From Polynucleobacter sp. MWH-Berg-3C6 (GTDB lineage: Bacteria > Pseudomonadota > Gammaproteobacteria > Burkholderiales > Burkholderiaceae), in assembly GCF_018881855.1 (NCBI RefSeq), contig NZ_JACVPN010000001.1:434001-498000 (forward strand): a DNA stretch of 64,000 bases. The letters run 5' to 3'. How positions within the stretch are numbered: the stretch's first letter is position 1; each line of letters starts with the position of its first letter. The notes below the pieces were generated by a model. The model saw only the letters and a list, made by a program, of their open reading frames with translations. It was not told the DNA's origin and did no database searches. Position numbers and translations under genes: made by a program. Positions 8,482-16,997 of this stretch are shown in pieces.

Positions 8482-9699
8482 ATGGAGTCCATTGAGATTG
8501 CCCCATTTCGCGAGTTGTGTACTGACTGCGGAGTATCTAGAACAAAACAACCAAAGCGTTGTGCCACTGCTTGTCAATTTATTCAACCAAATTACCCACA
8601 ATTTGAGATCTCGACACATGGCAGAGTTCGCAATGCTGGAGACTCAGATGAAGTCTTTTTTGGTACTTATCTACAGATGTATAGGGCCCGATTAAATCAA
8701 CCTTTAGAAGGTGCTCAGTGGACTGGAATTATTACTCGATTATGTGAGCTATTGTTAGAGCGGGGCCTTGTGGATGCGGTGATCACGATGGCATCCGATC
8801 CAGAGGATAAATGGCGACCTCAACCAGTGATTATTAATCGCGCTCAGGATATGAAGCTTTGTAGGGGAATGAAAATGGGTTACGCACCCATTGTTCAATA
8901 CCTCGAACAAGCCAAAGAGCTGGGTCACCAAAGGGTTGCGATGGTTGGCATACCGTGCCAGGTTTACGCCGCCAGAGCGCTTGAGAAAGAATTGGGCTTT
9001 GAAAAATTATTCATTATTGGCTCACCTTGCTCGGACAACACAACCACAGAAAATTTTCACCATTTTTTAGGCTTGCTATCTCAGAAGCCAGAAGAAATCA
9101 CTTACTTAGAATTTAGAGCCGATTACCACGTCGAGTTACGTTTTGCAGATGGACGTATTCAGGAGATTCCTTTTTTGAAGCTGCCACTTTCAGATTTGCC
9201 AGGTGATTTTTTCCCGACCACTTGTAAGACCTGTGTTGACTACGTCAATTCGCTTTCGGATATTACGGTTGGGTATATGGCCGGCACAGGAGAGCAGTGG
9301 TTAATTGTACGGAATGCGCGCGGCCAGGAACTTGCCAAGTTATTGGGCCTGGAAATCCATCTTGAAGCTTTGCAGTCAGCCGGAAACCGCTTGGGACCAG
9401 TAAAAGGCTTTATGAAGAATGTCGAGTTGGCTGCTGGAGGCTTACCCCTGCAACGAATGCCTAACTTTATGAGAAGTATTTTTGCCTGGGTGATGCCGAG
9501 ATTTGGACCTCGTGGTCTGGAGTTTGCAAAAGCGAGAGTTGAAATGAAGGCTATTGAGTCCGTCATTCATTTGCGTAATATTGCGCCGCACAAAATTAAG
9601 AATATGGTGCCAAGTCATGTTTGGCAAGTTGTCCGGAAGTACGGATTAGAACCTAGAAACGATGAAATCAAGGACTCTAGGGAAAGCACCTACAGTTAA
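8482..9699 (+). CDS. bciB: Ferredoxin-dependent divinyl (bacterio)chlorophyllide 8-vinyl reductase (BciB)
   Basis: A 405-residue protein of the FrhB/coenzyme F420 hydrogenase beta-subunit superfamily. The N-terminal CTDCGV..., then a Cys-rich CATAC region, the SPCSDNTTTENFHHF motif and the TCKTCVDYVNSLSDITVGYMAG segment match BciB. This is an iron-sulfur flavoprotein that reduces the C8 vinyl group of divinyl chlorophyllide or protochlorophyllide with electrons from ferredoxin. FrhB itself and archaeal homologues share the fold, so the assignment leans partly on the pigment-gene context. The gene follows dxs after 13 bases. It would feed BchG with 8-ethyl pigment. Start ATG 8482 has only a weak ribosome site. 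Confidence 0.87.
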   Translation: MESIEIAPFRELCTDCGVSRTKQPKRCATACQFIQPNYPQFEISTHGRVRNAGDSDEVFFGTYLQMYRARLNQPLEGAQWTGIITRLCELLLERGLVDAVITMASDPEDKWRPQPVIINRAQDMKLCRGMKMGYAPIVQYLEQAKELGHQRVAMVGIPCQVYAARALEKELGFEKLFIIGSPCSDNTTTENFHHFLGLLSQKPEEITYLEFRADYHVELRFADGRIQEIPFLKLPLSDLPGDFFPTTCKTCVDYVNSLSDITVGYMAGTGEQWLIVRNARGQELAKLLGLEIHLEALQSAGNRLGPVKGFMKNVELAAGGLPLQRMPNFMRSIFAWVMPRFGPRGLEFAKARVEMKAIESVIHLRNIAPHKIKNMVPSHVWQVVRKYGLEPRNDEIKDSRESTYS

Positions 9700-9765
9700 G
9701 TGTTTGTGAATTTCTCAGAAAGAATTTATAACGTAAGGATTCTAATTAATAGGCTCTTAGGCAGC

Positions 9766-9799
9766 CACGGTAATTTTCAAAAGTCTTTTTGAGACCGTG
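9766..9799 (+). promoter_or_regulatory. Leader inverted repeat upstream of the AerR-type gene
   Basis: Arms CACGGT (9766-9771) and ACCGTG (9794-9799) are exact reverse complements. Inside them CAAAA and TTTTG can extend the pairing. No T-run follows, so it is not an intrinsic terminator. It lies 10-44 bases before the start codon and could be a transcription-factor site or an mRNA structure near the ribosome site. No TGT-N12-ACA site was found in this gap. Confidence 0.3.
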
Positions 9800-9809
9800 A
9801 CTTGATCTG

Positions 9810-10781
9810 GTGATGTTCATGAATTTATCTAGGCTGGTGAGCATTGCAGGGTTTATAAAGAAATCCAAGCGGGATGACTTTAAGTTGGACCAACAACAGT
9901 CATCAAAGACATCAGATAGGATGTGGGAAGATTGCCTGGTATCTAATGCGCCATCGCAGACAACTTTTAAAAAAGAGCAAGATATCCACCCGCTTGAAAA
10001 AGCTTGTACAGAAAGTGAGTATCTCGAGTCCCTAGTCAAAACGATTGAGGGCAACATACTGCCCCATATCATTGAGCAGCATCTTGAGTCTTCCATTCCT
10101 GAGGATTTGCAAGCAAAGGCAATTGCCGATGAAAAAATTATTGCTGAGTTAACTGCTTTAGTCCTCCAGGAGGATGCGCGTGCCTCCGTTAATTTCGTAA
10201 AAGAGATTCATGCCTCAGGAACAAGCTTAGAAGATATTTATTTGCTCTTGCTAACCCCAGTTGCTCGAAAGCTCGGGGAAATGTGGGAGGAGGATGAATC
10301 CAGTTTTACAGATGTGACCATAGGACTTTGGCGTATTAAGCAGTTGATGTATGACTTAAGTCCGATATTCCAACAGTATGCTGAGCAAAATAAAACGGGC
10401 TCTAGCATTATGTTGGTACCGTTGCCTGGCTCTCAGCACAACTTAGGCCTGTTTATGGTTTCTGAATTCTTTGCCAAAGCTGGATGGCGAATTTGGGGCG
10501 AGTTGGCTGCGACAGAAGAAGAAATTATTCAGATGGCTGCCAATGAATGGTTTGATGTTGTAGGTTTATCAGCCAGCGTTCGGGAGCAATTTCCGCAACT
10601 CAAAGAGTTGATTAAGAGCATCAAAGCTAAATCAAAGAATCCCAATGTAGGTGTCATCATAGGCAGCCCAGTATTTAATCAATTTCCTGAGCTCATCGAT
10701 GATCTCGGCGCAGATATGGTGGGAATGGATGCTGAGGATGCGCTGGAGAAAGCCACTTTTTACGTTGAGCGATTGCGCTAG
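9810..10781 (+). CDS. B12-binding AerR/PpaA-type photosynthesis regulator
   Basis: A protein of about 320 residues. The N-terminal ~95 residues are unrecognised and low in conserved features. Then comes a helical region with the WEEDESSFTDVTIG pattern (about residues 159-172) and a C-terminal cobalamin-binding fold with PLPGSQHNLGLFMVSEFFAKAGW around residues 205-227. H210 (counted from the GTG) is in the position of the B12-coordinating histidine of AerR-like proteins. In Rhodobacter, AerR/PpaA binds adenosyl- or hydroxocobalamin in a light-dependent way and antagonises the PpsR/CrtJ repressor. Placement next to pigment genes and the upstream PpsR-like site agree. The start may be GTG 9810 or ATG 9819; the GGTGAT at 9809-9814 favours 9819. 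It might instead be a generic MerR-less B12 protein, but the context argues otherwise. Confidence 0.78.
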   Translation: MMFMNLSRLVSIAGFIKKSKRDDFKLDQQQSSKTSDRMWEDCLVSNAPSQTTFKKEQDIHPLEKACTESEYLESLVKTIEGNILPHIIEQHLESSIPEDLQAKAIADEKIIAELTALVLQEDARASVNFVKEIHASGTSLEDIYLLLLTPVARKLGEMWEEDESSFTDVTIGLWRIKQLMYDLSPIFQQYAEQNKTGSSIMLVPLPGSQHNLGLFMVSEFFAKAGWRIWGELAATEEEIIQMAANEWFDVVGLSASVREQFPQLKELIKSIKAKSKNPNVGVIIGSPVFNQFPELIDDLGADMVGMDAEDALEKATFYVERLR

Positions 10782-10795
10782 TTCAAAATCTTAAT

Positions 10796-12118
10796 ATGTC
10801 TCGTGCGCATCGAATAGTGATTGTAGGTGGTGGGGCAGGTGGGCTTGAATTAGCCACCAAGTTGGGCGATAGCTATAGTGCCGATAAGATAGCCGTCACC
10901 CTAGTTGATAAAAATAGAACGCATATCTGGAAACCAAAGCTGCATGAAGTAGCAGCGGGATCGATGGATCTTGCCGATCAAGAGCTAGATTACATTGCTC
11001 AAGCCCATTGGCACCATTTCAGGTTTCGATTGGGTGAGCTAGTTGGCATCGATAGGGAAAAGAAAGAAATTCAGGTAGCGCCCTATATAGATGAGTCGGG
11101 TGAGTTGGTTACACCTACCCAAGCCATTCCTTATGACACACTAGTCATTTCAATTGGTAGCCTCACCAATGACTTTGGAACTCGGGGTGTTGAGCAATAT
11201 GCTCAAAGACTAGAGTCCTTGGGCGACGCTAAACGTTTTCATCTTCGCCTAGTGAATGCTTGCCTAAGGGCCCAAGCTCAAACTAGCGCATTAGCCCCGC
11301 ATCAATTAAAGGTTGCGATTATTGGAGCAGGAGCTACTGGCGTTGAGCTTGCGGCCGAGCTGCATCGCACAACGCGCGCCATCATTTCTTTCGGAATGGA
11401 TAGAGTTGATCCTGAAAAAGATCTGAAAGTAGTCCTCATCGAAGCCGCTCCTAAAATCTTGCCAGCCCTTTCAGAGCGGATCTCGCTTGCGGCAGAGAAA
11501 CTATTGACTGATCTTGGCGTGAAGGTAATGACAAATGCCAAGGTGCAACAAGTTCAAGCAGATAAGGTAGTGCTTGCCGATGGTCAGGAGATACCAGCTG
11601 AGCTGATTGTTTGGGCTGCAGGAGTGAAGGCCCCCGATTTTCTAAAAGGTATAGGCGGCTTAGAGACTAATCACGTCAATCAGCTTTTAGTCTTACCAAC
11701 ATTGCAAACTACTTTAGATGAAAATATTTTTGCTATTGGCGACTGTGCTGCATGCCCTTGGCCTGAGGCAAATAATGGCAAGGGAGGTATTGTGCCGCCG
11801 CGGGCCCAAGCAGCCCATCAACAGGCATCGCACCTCTATAAACAAATCAACCGAATTATTCATCATCAACCCCTAAAACCTTATCAGTATCGAGATTTTG
11901 GCTCCTTGGTTTCGCTTGGGGAGTACAGCAGCGTGGGGAGCATGATGGGCGGTCTCATTGGCGGAAGTCTGATGGTTGAGGGATTATTCGCCAAATTGAT
12001 GTATATCAGCCTCTACAAGCTACATCAGTTAGCTTTGCATGGTTGGTTTAAGGTTTTTCTAGACACCCTAAGTCGATTGATTCATCGTAGAACACATTCA
12101 ATTGTAAAATTGCACTAG
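10796..12118 (+). CDS. ndh: Type II NADH:quinone oxidoreductase
   Basis: A 440-residue single-chain flavoprotein that passes electrons from NADH to quinone without proton pumping. The FAD motif IVIVGGGAGGLELATKLG is near residues 7-24, the NAD motif VAIIGAGATGVELAAEL near residues 170-186, and the ATG-like IFAIGDCAACPWP motif near 311-323. The C-terminal ~60 residues carry a glycine-rich stretch and amphipathic helices suited to membrane attachment. It starts 14 bases after the AerR-type gene in the same orientation, so it may share a transcript. That would make it a candidate for redox balancing of the quinone pool under phototrophic conditions, but this is inference; NDH-2 is also common in non-phototrophs. 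Confidence 0.9.
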   Translation: MSRAHRIVIVGGGAGGLELATKLGDSYSADKIAVTLVDKNRTHIWKPKLHEVAAGSMDLADQELDYIAQAHWHHFRFRLGELVGIDREKKEIQVAPYIDESGELVTPTQAIPYDTLVISIGSLTNDFGTRGVEQYAQRLESLGDAKRFHLRLVNACLRAQAQTSALAPHQLKVAIIGAGATGVELAAELHRTTRAIISFGMDRVDPEKDLKVVLIEAAPKILPALSERISLAAEKLLTDLGVKVMTNAKVQQVQADKVVLADGQEIPAELIVWAAGVKAPDFLKGIGGLETNHVNQLLVLPTLQTTLDENIFAIGDCAACPWPEANNGKGGIVPPRAQAAHQQASHLYKQINRIIHHQPLKPYQYRDFGSLVSLGEYSSVGSMMGGLIGGSLMVEGLFAKLMYISLYKLHQLALHGWFKVFLDTLSRLIHRRTHSIVKLH

Positions 12119-12171
12119 TCAGCCTTGTGCACTTTTGTTTTCCCCCATTGAATTTGAGATATCTGTTGTAA

Positions 12172-12969
12172 ATGTTGGAGCTACGCCAAACCGCCCTTGA
12201 AATATTAGTTATCACAGATCCGAAAACGAAGGTTTCTCGGGTTCAGAAACTATTTGATGATTATGATCAACAGCACATTGCTCTGGATGTTTCTGCTGCT
12301 TTAAATTCAAAAGATCTCATGCTTCCTGGGCGCCCGCAAAAGCCGGAGTTAGTTCCTCCATTAACCGTCCCCAAAAGAAAGATGGATACCGTTGAAGGCA
12401 GGCTGTCTTTGCTGCACTCACTGGCCCACATTGAATTTAATGCGATGAATCTTGCGCTGGATGCAATCTGGCGATTTCCTGATATGCCAACGCAATACTA
12501 CGCAGATTGGCTGAAGGTCGCAAAGGAAGAGGCTTACCACTTTAGTTTGATAGAAGATCATTTGCAATCTGTCGGTGTTGCTTACGGTGATTTTCCTGCG
12601 CACAATAGTTTGTGGGAGATGGTTGAGAGGACTGCAGATGCAGTCATTGCCAGAATGGCTTTGGTCCCTAGGACTATGGAGGCCAGAGGCTTGGATGCGG
12701 TGCCTGCTATTCGTGATCGCTTTAAACAAGTTAAGGATGCTCAAGTTGTTGAGATTTTAGAAATTATCCTAAGAGATGAAGTGGGGCATGTGTTGATTGG
12801 CAATCAATGGTTTAATTTCTTATGCGTCAAGGACGGGCTATCGCCAATCAAAGCCTATAAAGATTTAGCTAAAGCCTATCGTGCTCCTGCATTAAGGGGG
12901 CCATTTAATTTAGAGGCTCGCAAGGAAGCAGGATTTACTACTGAAGAATTAAGTCTACTTGGAACATAA
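12172..12969 (+). CDS. DUF455 ferritin-like protein
   Basis: A 265-residue protein of the DUF455 family, a ferritin-like four-helix-bundle group of unknown function. Candidate di-iron ligands appear in the expected Glu/His contexts: LAHIEFNAMN, AKEEAYHFSLIEDH and LRDEVGHVLIGNQW. The conserved RPQKPELVPP segment precedes the bundle. The ATG lies 53 bases after ndh. Related ferritin-like folds include the tRNA hydroxylase MiaE, but no specific reaction can be assigned. The two lipoprotein genes follow after 22 bases. Confidence 0.85.
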   Translation: MLELRQTALEILVITDPKTKVSRVQKLFDDYDQQHIALDVSAALNSKDLMLPGRPQKPELVPPLTVPKRKMDTVEGRLSLLHSLAHIEFNAMNLALDAIWRFPDMPTQYYADWLKVAKEEAYHFSLIEDHLQSVGVAYGDFPAHNSLWEMVERTADAVIARMALVPRTMEARGLDAVPAIRDRFKQVKDAQVVEILEIILRDEVGHVLIGNQWFNFLCVKDGLSPIKAYKDLAKAYRAPALRGPFNLEARKEAGFTTEELSLLGT

Positions 12970-12991
12970 TTAGAAAACGTCTGGAGAATAT

Positions 12992-13693
12992 ATGAATTTA
13001 TCTCGTCGAACATTCATTGCATCGGCCGCATTAGCTCCGGTAGCATGTGGCGTGCCTCTATCCTATGAGAGGGGTCTTCCCGTTGCTTCTCCCAAGCCGA
13101 CTCCGATGATTCGTCCTCCACAAATTGGTCAAGAGTGGACATACATCAAGAAAGATGTTTTTAATGGAAAGACTCTTGGGATTATTACGGAGCGTATTTC
13201 AAAAATTGGCTCGACTATTGTCCTCGATCGCAGTTCTGCAGATGGTGCGATGCTCCCTAGTGAGATTCAAACCTCTTGGGGCATGGTGGCTACTGATACG
13301 CAATGGCCACGCTTGCTGAACTTTAGCCCCTCATTACCGCTATGGCCGCTTGAACTCTCAACTGCTTGGAGCAAGCAATTTACTACCAAGTACAGTATTC
13401 CTGGTTTTTCTGAGTCAAGAATGAATTGGCAGGAGTATATGAGCGTGCAGGGCTGGGAGCAGATTACAGTTCCTGCAGGAGTTTTTATTGCACTCCGTTT
13501 TCAAACTCTGATCAATTTTGAAAATTCGGATCCGAATATCGTTGATTGCATTCGCAAAGAAACAGTTTGGTTTGCTCCTCAAATTGGCCGTTGGGTCGCA
13601 AGAGAGGCATCAGGCTCCTATCAAATAGCAGGTTCAATCGGTGCTGTGTTTCAAGAGGGTAGTTATCAGTGGCAACTAAGCTCTTATAAATAA
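12992..13693 (+). CDS. Tat-type signal, exported protein, paralogue of the next gene
   Basis: I do not recognise the family. The 233-residue product begins with a twin-arginine pattern (SRRTFIASAAL) and a possible but weak lipobox (PVAC, proline at -3), so it is probably exported folded. The rest has recurring blocks shared with the downstream gene: PPQIGQEWTYIKKDVFNGK, MLPSEIQTSWG, LPLWPLELSTAWSKQF, GWEQITVPAGVFIALRFQ and TVWFAPQIGRWVAREASG. The 'GQEWTY...VPAG.F....' pattern resembles beta-strand-rich periplasmic domains of unknown role. The stop codon overlaps the next start (TAATG). Confidence 0.8.
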   Translation: MNLSRRTFIASAALAPVACGVPLSYERGLPVASPKPTPMIRPPQIGQEWTYIKKDVFNGKTLGIITERISKIGSTIVLDRSSADGAMLPSEIQTSWGMVATDTQWPRLLNFSPSLPLWPLELSTAWSKQFTTKYSIPGFSESRMNWQEYMSVQGWEQITVPAGVFIALRFQTLINFENSDPNIVDCIRKETVWFAPQIGRWVAREASGSYQIAGSIGAVFQEGSYQWQLSSYK

Positions 13694-14406
13694 TGAAAAC
13701 AGACCGCTTACGAAAATTTCTAGTTTTGCTCCTGCCAATTATTTTGGCGGGGTGTATATCTGCGCAACCATTTCCTGAGGGCGTGAACGTAGCGCAGCCA
13801 ACATCTCCACCTGTCGTTAGGGCGCCCAAAGTTGGGCAGGAATGGGTATATCAGGTTCGCAATGTATTTAATCAAGCCATTATTGATACCGTAACTGAGA
13901 GAGTTGTCTCGGTTGGTAATGAAGTTCGTATTGCAAGATCGGGAATGAATGCCGGTCAACTACCAGATGAAATCCAATCGCCTTGGGGCGTCATTTTGCA
14001 AGATCCCCATTGGAATCCTCCCCAGACATTTCAAAAAGGAATCCCTCTTTGGCCGGAGCAATTACAAGTAGGTTGGTCTCGGTTCTATAACACCAAGTAT
14101 CAAGTGCTGAATTACCCAAACGCTAATTATTATTGGGGGCTAAGCATGGTGGCGAATAATTGGGAGCAAATCCAAGTTCCAGCAGGAAAGTTTCTGACGA
14201 TTCAATACCATAATGAAATACCTTCTTTTGAAAGTGATGACGTCTTTAGGATGGCAAGTTATCGTCAAGAGGATCTATGGCTTGCCCCCGAAATTGGGCG
14301 CTGGGTCATACGCAGAGGGTATGGACGCTATTTAATGTCTGGTGACTTTTGGACCACTGCTTACTGGGAAGATTATCTCCAATGGGAGCTAATCTCCTGG
14401 AAGTAA
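13693..14406 (+). CDS. Lipoprotein, paralogue of the upstream gene
   Basis: A 237-residue protein with a clear lipoprotein signal (LLLPIILAGC, cysteine at 21), so it is likely anchored in the envelope. The body aligns block by block with the preceding gene: APKVGQEWVYQVRNVFNQ, QLPDEIQSPWG, GIPLWPEQLQVGWSRF, NWEQIQVPAGKFLTIQYH and DLWLAPEIGRWVIRRGYG. The pair is a tandem duplication. One copy appears to use Tat, the other Sec/lipoprotein export. Function unknown. The start lies within the upstream stop codon, so translation is coupled. Confidence 0.82.
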   Translation: MKTDRLRKFLVLLLPIILAGCISAQPFPEGVNVAQPTSPPVVRAPKVGQEWVYQVRNVFNQAIIDTVTERVVSVGNEVRIARSGMNAGQLPDEIQSPWGVILQDPHWNPPQTFQKGIPLWPEQLQVGWSRFYNTKYQVLNYPNANYYWGLSMVANNWEQIQVPAGKFLTIQYHNEIPSFESDDVFRMASYRQEDLWLAPEIGRWVIRRGYGRYLMSGDFWTTAYWEDYLQWELISWK

Positions 14407-14430
14407 CAATGCGCTTAAAATAGAGGCATT

Positions 14431-15084
14431 GTGTATACCGTTAAAGAACTCTTTCCTACGCTTCAGGGCGAAGGCACCCACACTGGACGAGCTGCCGTTT
14501 TTTGCCGTTTTGCTGGATGCAATTTATGGAGTGGTCGCGAGGAGGATCGGGCGACTGCCATCTGTAAATTTTGCGACACCGACTTTATAGGTAGCGATGG
14601 TGATGGCGGTGGAAAGTTTGAATCTGCTATTGATCTCGCAAATGCAATTGAGTCTGCGTGGAAAAGTACTTCAGCAGGACCTCAGCAGCGCTATGTCGTA
14701 TTTACAGGCGGAGAGCCACTTTTGCAGTTAGATGACGAGCTCATTGCAGAGCTGCATGAAAAAGGCTTTGAAATTGCAATTGAAACAAACGGCACCATCA
14801 AGGTTCCCAAAGGGGTTGATTGGGTTTGTGTCAGCCCCAAAGCAGGTTCTGACTTAATTGTTCTTCAGGCGAATGAGCTTAAGTTAGTAATTCCCCAAGA
14901 AGGACAAGACTCATTGGAGAAGTTATTGGCTCGTTTTGAGAAGATGGACTATCGCAATCGCTTCTTACAGCCCATGGATGGGCCAAACCTCAAAATGAAT
15001 ACTGAATTAGCCATTAGCCTCTGTCAAAAACGTCCGCTTTGGAGATTAAGCCTCCAATCCCATAAACTCATCGGTATTCGCTAA
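14431..15084 (+). CDS. queE: 7-carboxy-7-deazaguanine synthase (QueE)
   Basis: Radical-SAM enzyme of the queuosine/preQ0 pathway that contracts 6-carboxy-tetrahydropterin to 7-carboxy-7-deazaguanine. The 217-residue product has FPTLQGEGTHTGRAAVF at the N-terminus. Its cluster cysteines follow the wide-spaced pattern seen in proteobacterial QueE: C30, then ICKFCDTDF. FTGGEPLLQ near residues 92-100 follows. The start is GTG, supported by AGAGG six bases upstream. queD follows after 48 bases. Confidence 0.94.
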   Translation: MYTVKELFPTLQGEGTHTGRAAVFCRFAGCNLWSGREEDRATAICKFCDTDFIGSDGDGGGKFESAIDLANAIESAWKSTSAGPQQRYVVFTGGEPLLQLDDELIAELHEKGFEIAIETNGTIKVPKGVDWVCVSPKAGSDLIVLQANELKLVIPQEGQDSLEKLLARFEKMDYRNRFLQPMDGPNLKMNTELAISLCQKRPLWRLSLQSHKLIGIR

Positions 15085-15132
15085 AGTATTCGATAATCTA
15101 GCTAAGTCCAGTAACGTATTGATTAGACCTGA

Positions 15133-15597
15133 ATGACAAGTAAACAACCTGCAATTTCCATTACCCGGCGTCTTGAATTTGACTCAGGACATCGCATTCC
15201 CAATCATGATGGGCAATGTAGGCATTTGCATGGGCATCGTTATGCGATTGAAGTCACTCTAACCGGGGAAGTTGCAGACCATCCTGGCAAAGCTGATGAT
15301 GGTATGGTCCTCGATTTTGGGGATATCAAGCGCCTCACCAATCAATACGTTGTTGACCTTTGGGACCATGCATTTTTGGTGGCCAAAGAGGATGAAGGTT
15401 TGGTTGCATTTTTGTCAACATTACCCAATCACAAGACCGTAGTGATGGAGCATGTTCCTACTGTTGAAAATTTAGCCAATGCCGCCTTTGGTATTTTGCA
15501 GCCAGTTTTTAGTAAGGCTTTTGGTGGGCGCCTTGAGCTTTCTGCTCTCCGTTTATACGAGACCCCCAATTGTTGGGCTGATGTACATCACCCTTAA
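15133..15597 (+). CDS. queD: 6-carboxy-5,6,7,8-tetrahydropterin synthase (QueD)
   Basis: A 154-residue protein of the 6-pyruvoyl-tetrahydropterin synthase/QueD family. It converts dihydroneopterin triphosphate to 6-carboxytetrahydropterin, the substrate of QueE. Zinc ligands are visible in FDSGHRI and CRHLHGHRY. The VLDFGDIK motif and the C-terminal LYETPNCWADV segment are conserved. The stop is followed immediately by the tadA start codon, so queE-queD-tadA-ldcA form a tight tRNA-modification-centred operon. Confidence 0.94.
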   Translation: MTSKQPAISITRRLEFDSGHRIPNHDGQCRHLHGHRYAIEVTLTGEVADHPGKADDGMVLDFGDIKRLTNQYVVDLWDHAFLVAKEDEGLVAFLSTLPNHKTVVMEHVPTVENLANAAFGILQPVFSKAFGGRLELSALRLYETPNCWADVHHP

Positions 15598-16056
15598 ATG
15601 AAACAAGCAGAGCTTGATCGCCAATTTATGGAGCAGGCTCTAGAGCAGGCTCAGTTAGCTGCCATTGCTGGTGAAGTTCCTGTGGGTGCTGTCATCGTGC
15701 GTAATGGAGTAGTGCTTTCTAAAGCATTTAATAAGCCCATCACCAATCATGATCCTAGCGCCCATGCTGAAATGTTAGCGCTTCGACAAGCGGCTTTATC
15801 TGAAGAAAATTACCGCTTACCGGGGACCACTCTTTATGTCACCTTGGAGCCTTGCACAATGTGCGCTGGTGCCATGCTGCATGCTAGAGTAGACCGTATT
15901 GTGTATGGGGCTGCGGATCCAAAAACAGGTGCCGCTGGTAGTGTTTTAGATGTATTCTCATCCAAACAAATCAATCATCAGACTGCTATTGAGGGTGGGG
16001 TGATGGGTGAGGAGTGCGGTCAATTATTACGTGATTTCTTTAAGGAGCGACGTTGA
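15598..16056 (+). CDS. tadA: tRNA-specific adenosine-34 deaminase (TadA)
   Basis: Zinc-dependent deaminase that converts A34 to inosine in tRNA-Arg(ACG). The 152-residue product has the catalytic HAEMLAL motif (zinc histidine and proton-shuttle glutamate) near residues 57-63. The second zinc motif PCTMCAGAM is near residues 87-95. Start follows the queD stop with no gap, and the stop overlaps the TTG start of the next gene. Confidence 0.95.
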   Translation: MKQAELDRQFMEQALEQAQLAAIAGEVPVGAVIVRNGVVLSKAFNKPITNHDPSAHAEMLALRQAALSEENYRLPGTTLYVTLEPCTMCAGAMLHARVDRIVYGAADPKTGAAGSVLDVFSSKQINHQTAIEGGVMGEECGQLLRDFFKERR

Positions 16057-16997
16057 AAGCTATTCACTTGATTGCTCCTTCTGGAGCAAGTCTCGATGAT
16101 AAAAGTCCTTTAGCTGGGATCGACTGGCTAAAGCGTCAAGGTATCGCTATTGAGAATGCAGAATGTGTGAAGCGTGTACATGAGCGTTTTGCAGGAAGCG
16201 ACGAGGTGCGCTTAAGTGATTTGAATAATCTCGTGACTCTAGATCCTCAGACTCTAGTAATGGCGATGCGTGGTGGTTATGGTATTCATCGCTTGCTTCC
16301 CAGGATTGATTGGGCTGGTATTTCTAAAGCAATTGCCAGCGGATTGCAAATTTGCGGGCACAGTGATTTCACAGCATTTCAACTGGGTTTGTTGGCTAAA
16401 ACCGGCGCTATCACTTTATCCGGACCAATGCTAAATTTTGATTTTGGCAAGATTGATGAGGCTGGCAAGGCAATTGAGCCTGATGGCTTTATGTGGCAAC
16501 ACTTTCAATCTTCCATTCAAGAGCGAAAACTCGATTGCAGCGTATCTGTATCACAATCATTTCTGGCGAACTCCGGTAGCAGCAAAATTACAGGGATGTT
16601 ATGGGGTGGCAACCTGACGGTCTTAGCTGGTCTCGTGGGAACTCCCTATTTACCATCTCAGCAGCAAACCCAGAATGGCATTTTATTTTTAGAGGATGTG
16701 AATGAGCATCCTTATCGTATAGAGCGCATGCTGATGCAGTTACTGGATGCCAACATACTCAGTAACCAATCAGCCATCCTTCTAGGGGGCTTCTCTGCTT
16801 ATCGTTTATACGATAACGACAAAGAGTATTCATTAGAGAGTGCAATTGAGGCAATCCGTAAGCGTTTGCCGGAGAGTATTCCAATGCTGACGGATCTACC
16901 ATTTGGTCATCAAGCCAACAAGCTCACATTACCTATGGGTGCTCAAGCAACCCTTGATTACAGTCCTAGCGGATTTACCATTAAAGCAACCTGGTAA
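16053..16997 (+). CDS. ldcA: Muramoyltetrapeptide (LD-) carboxypeptidase
   Basis: Serine peptidase of family S66 that removes the terminal D-alanine from murein tetrapeptides during cytoplasmic recycling. The 314-residue protein has the conserved AMRGGYGIHRLLPRIDW segment near residues 72-88 and ICGHSDFTAFQLGL, which contains the nucleophile region. Later come the FLEDVNEHPYRIERML block carrying the catalytic glutamate and a C-terminal LPFGHQ with the histidine. The start is TTG: AAGGAG lies five bases upstream and the codon overlaps the tadA stop (TTGA). Confidence 0.9.
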   Translation: MKAIHLIAPSGASLDDKSPLAGIDWLKRQGIAIENAECVKRVHERFAGSDEVRLSDLNNLVTLDPQTLVMAMRGGYGIHRLLPRIDWAGISKAIASGLQICGHSDFTAFQLGLLAKTGAITLSGPMLNFDFGKIDEAGKAIEPDGFMWQHFQSSIQERKLDCSVSVSQSFLANSGSSKITGMLWGGNLTVLAGLVGTPYLPSQQQTQNGILFLEDVNEHPYRIERMLMQLLDANILSNQSAILLGGFSAYRLYDNDKEYSLESAIEAIRKRLPESIPMLTDLPFGHQANKLTLPMGAQATLDYSPSGFTIKATW

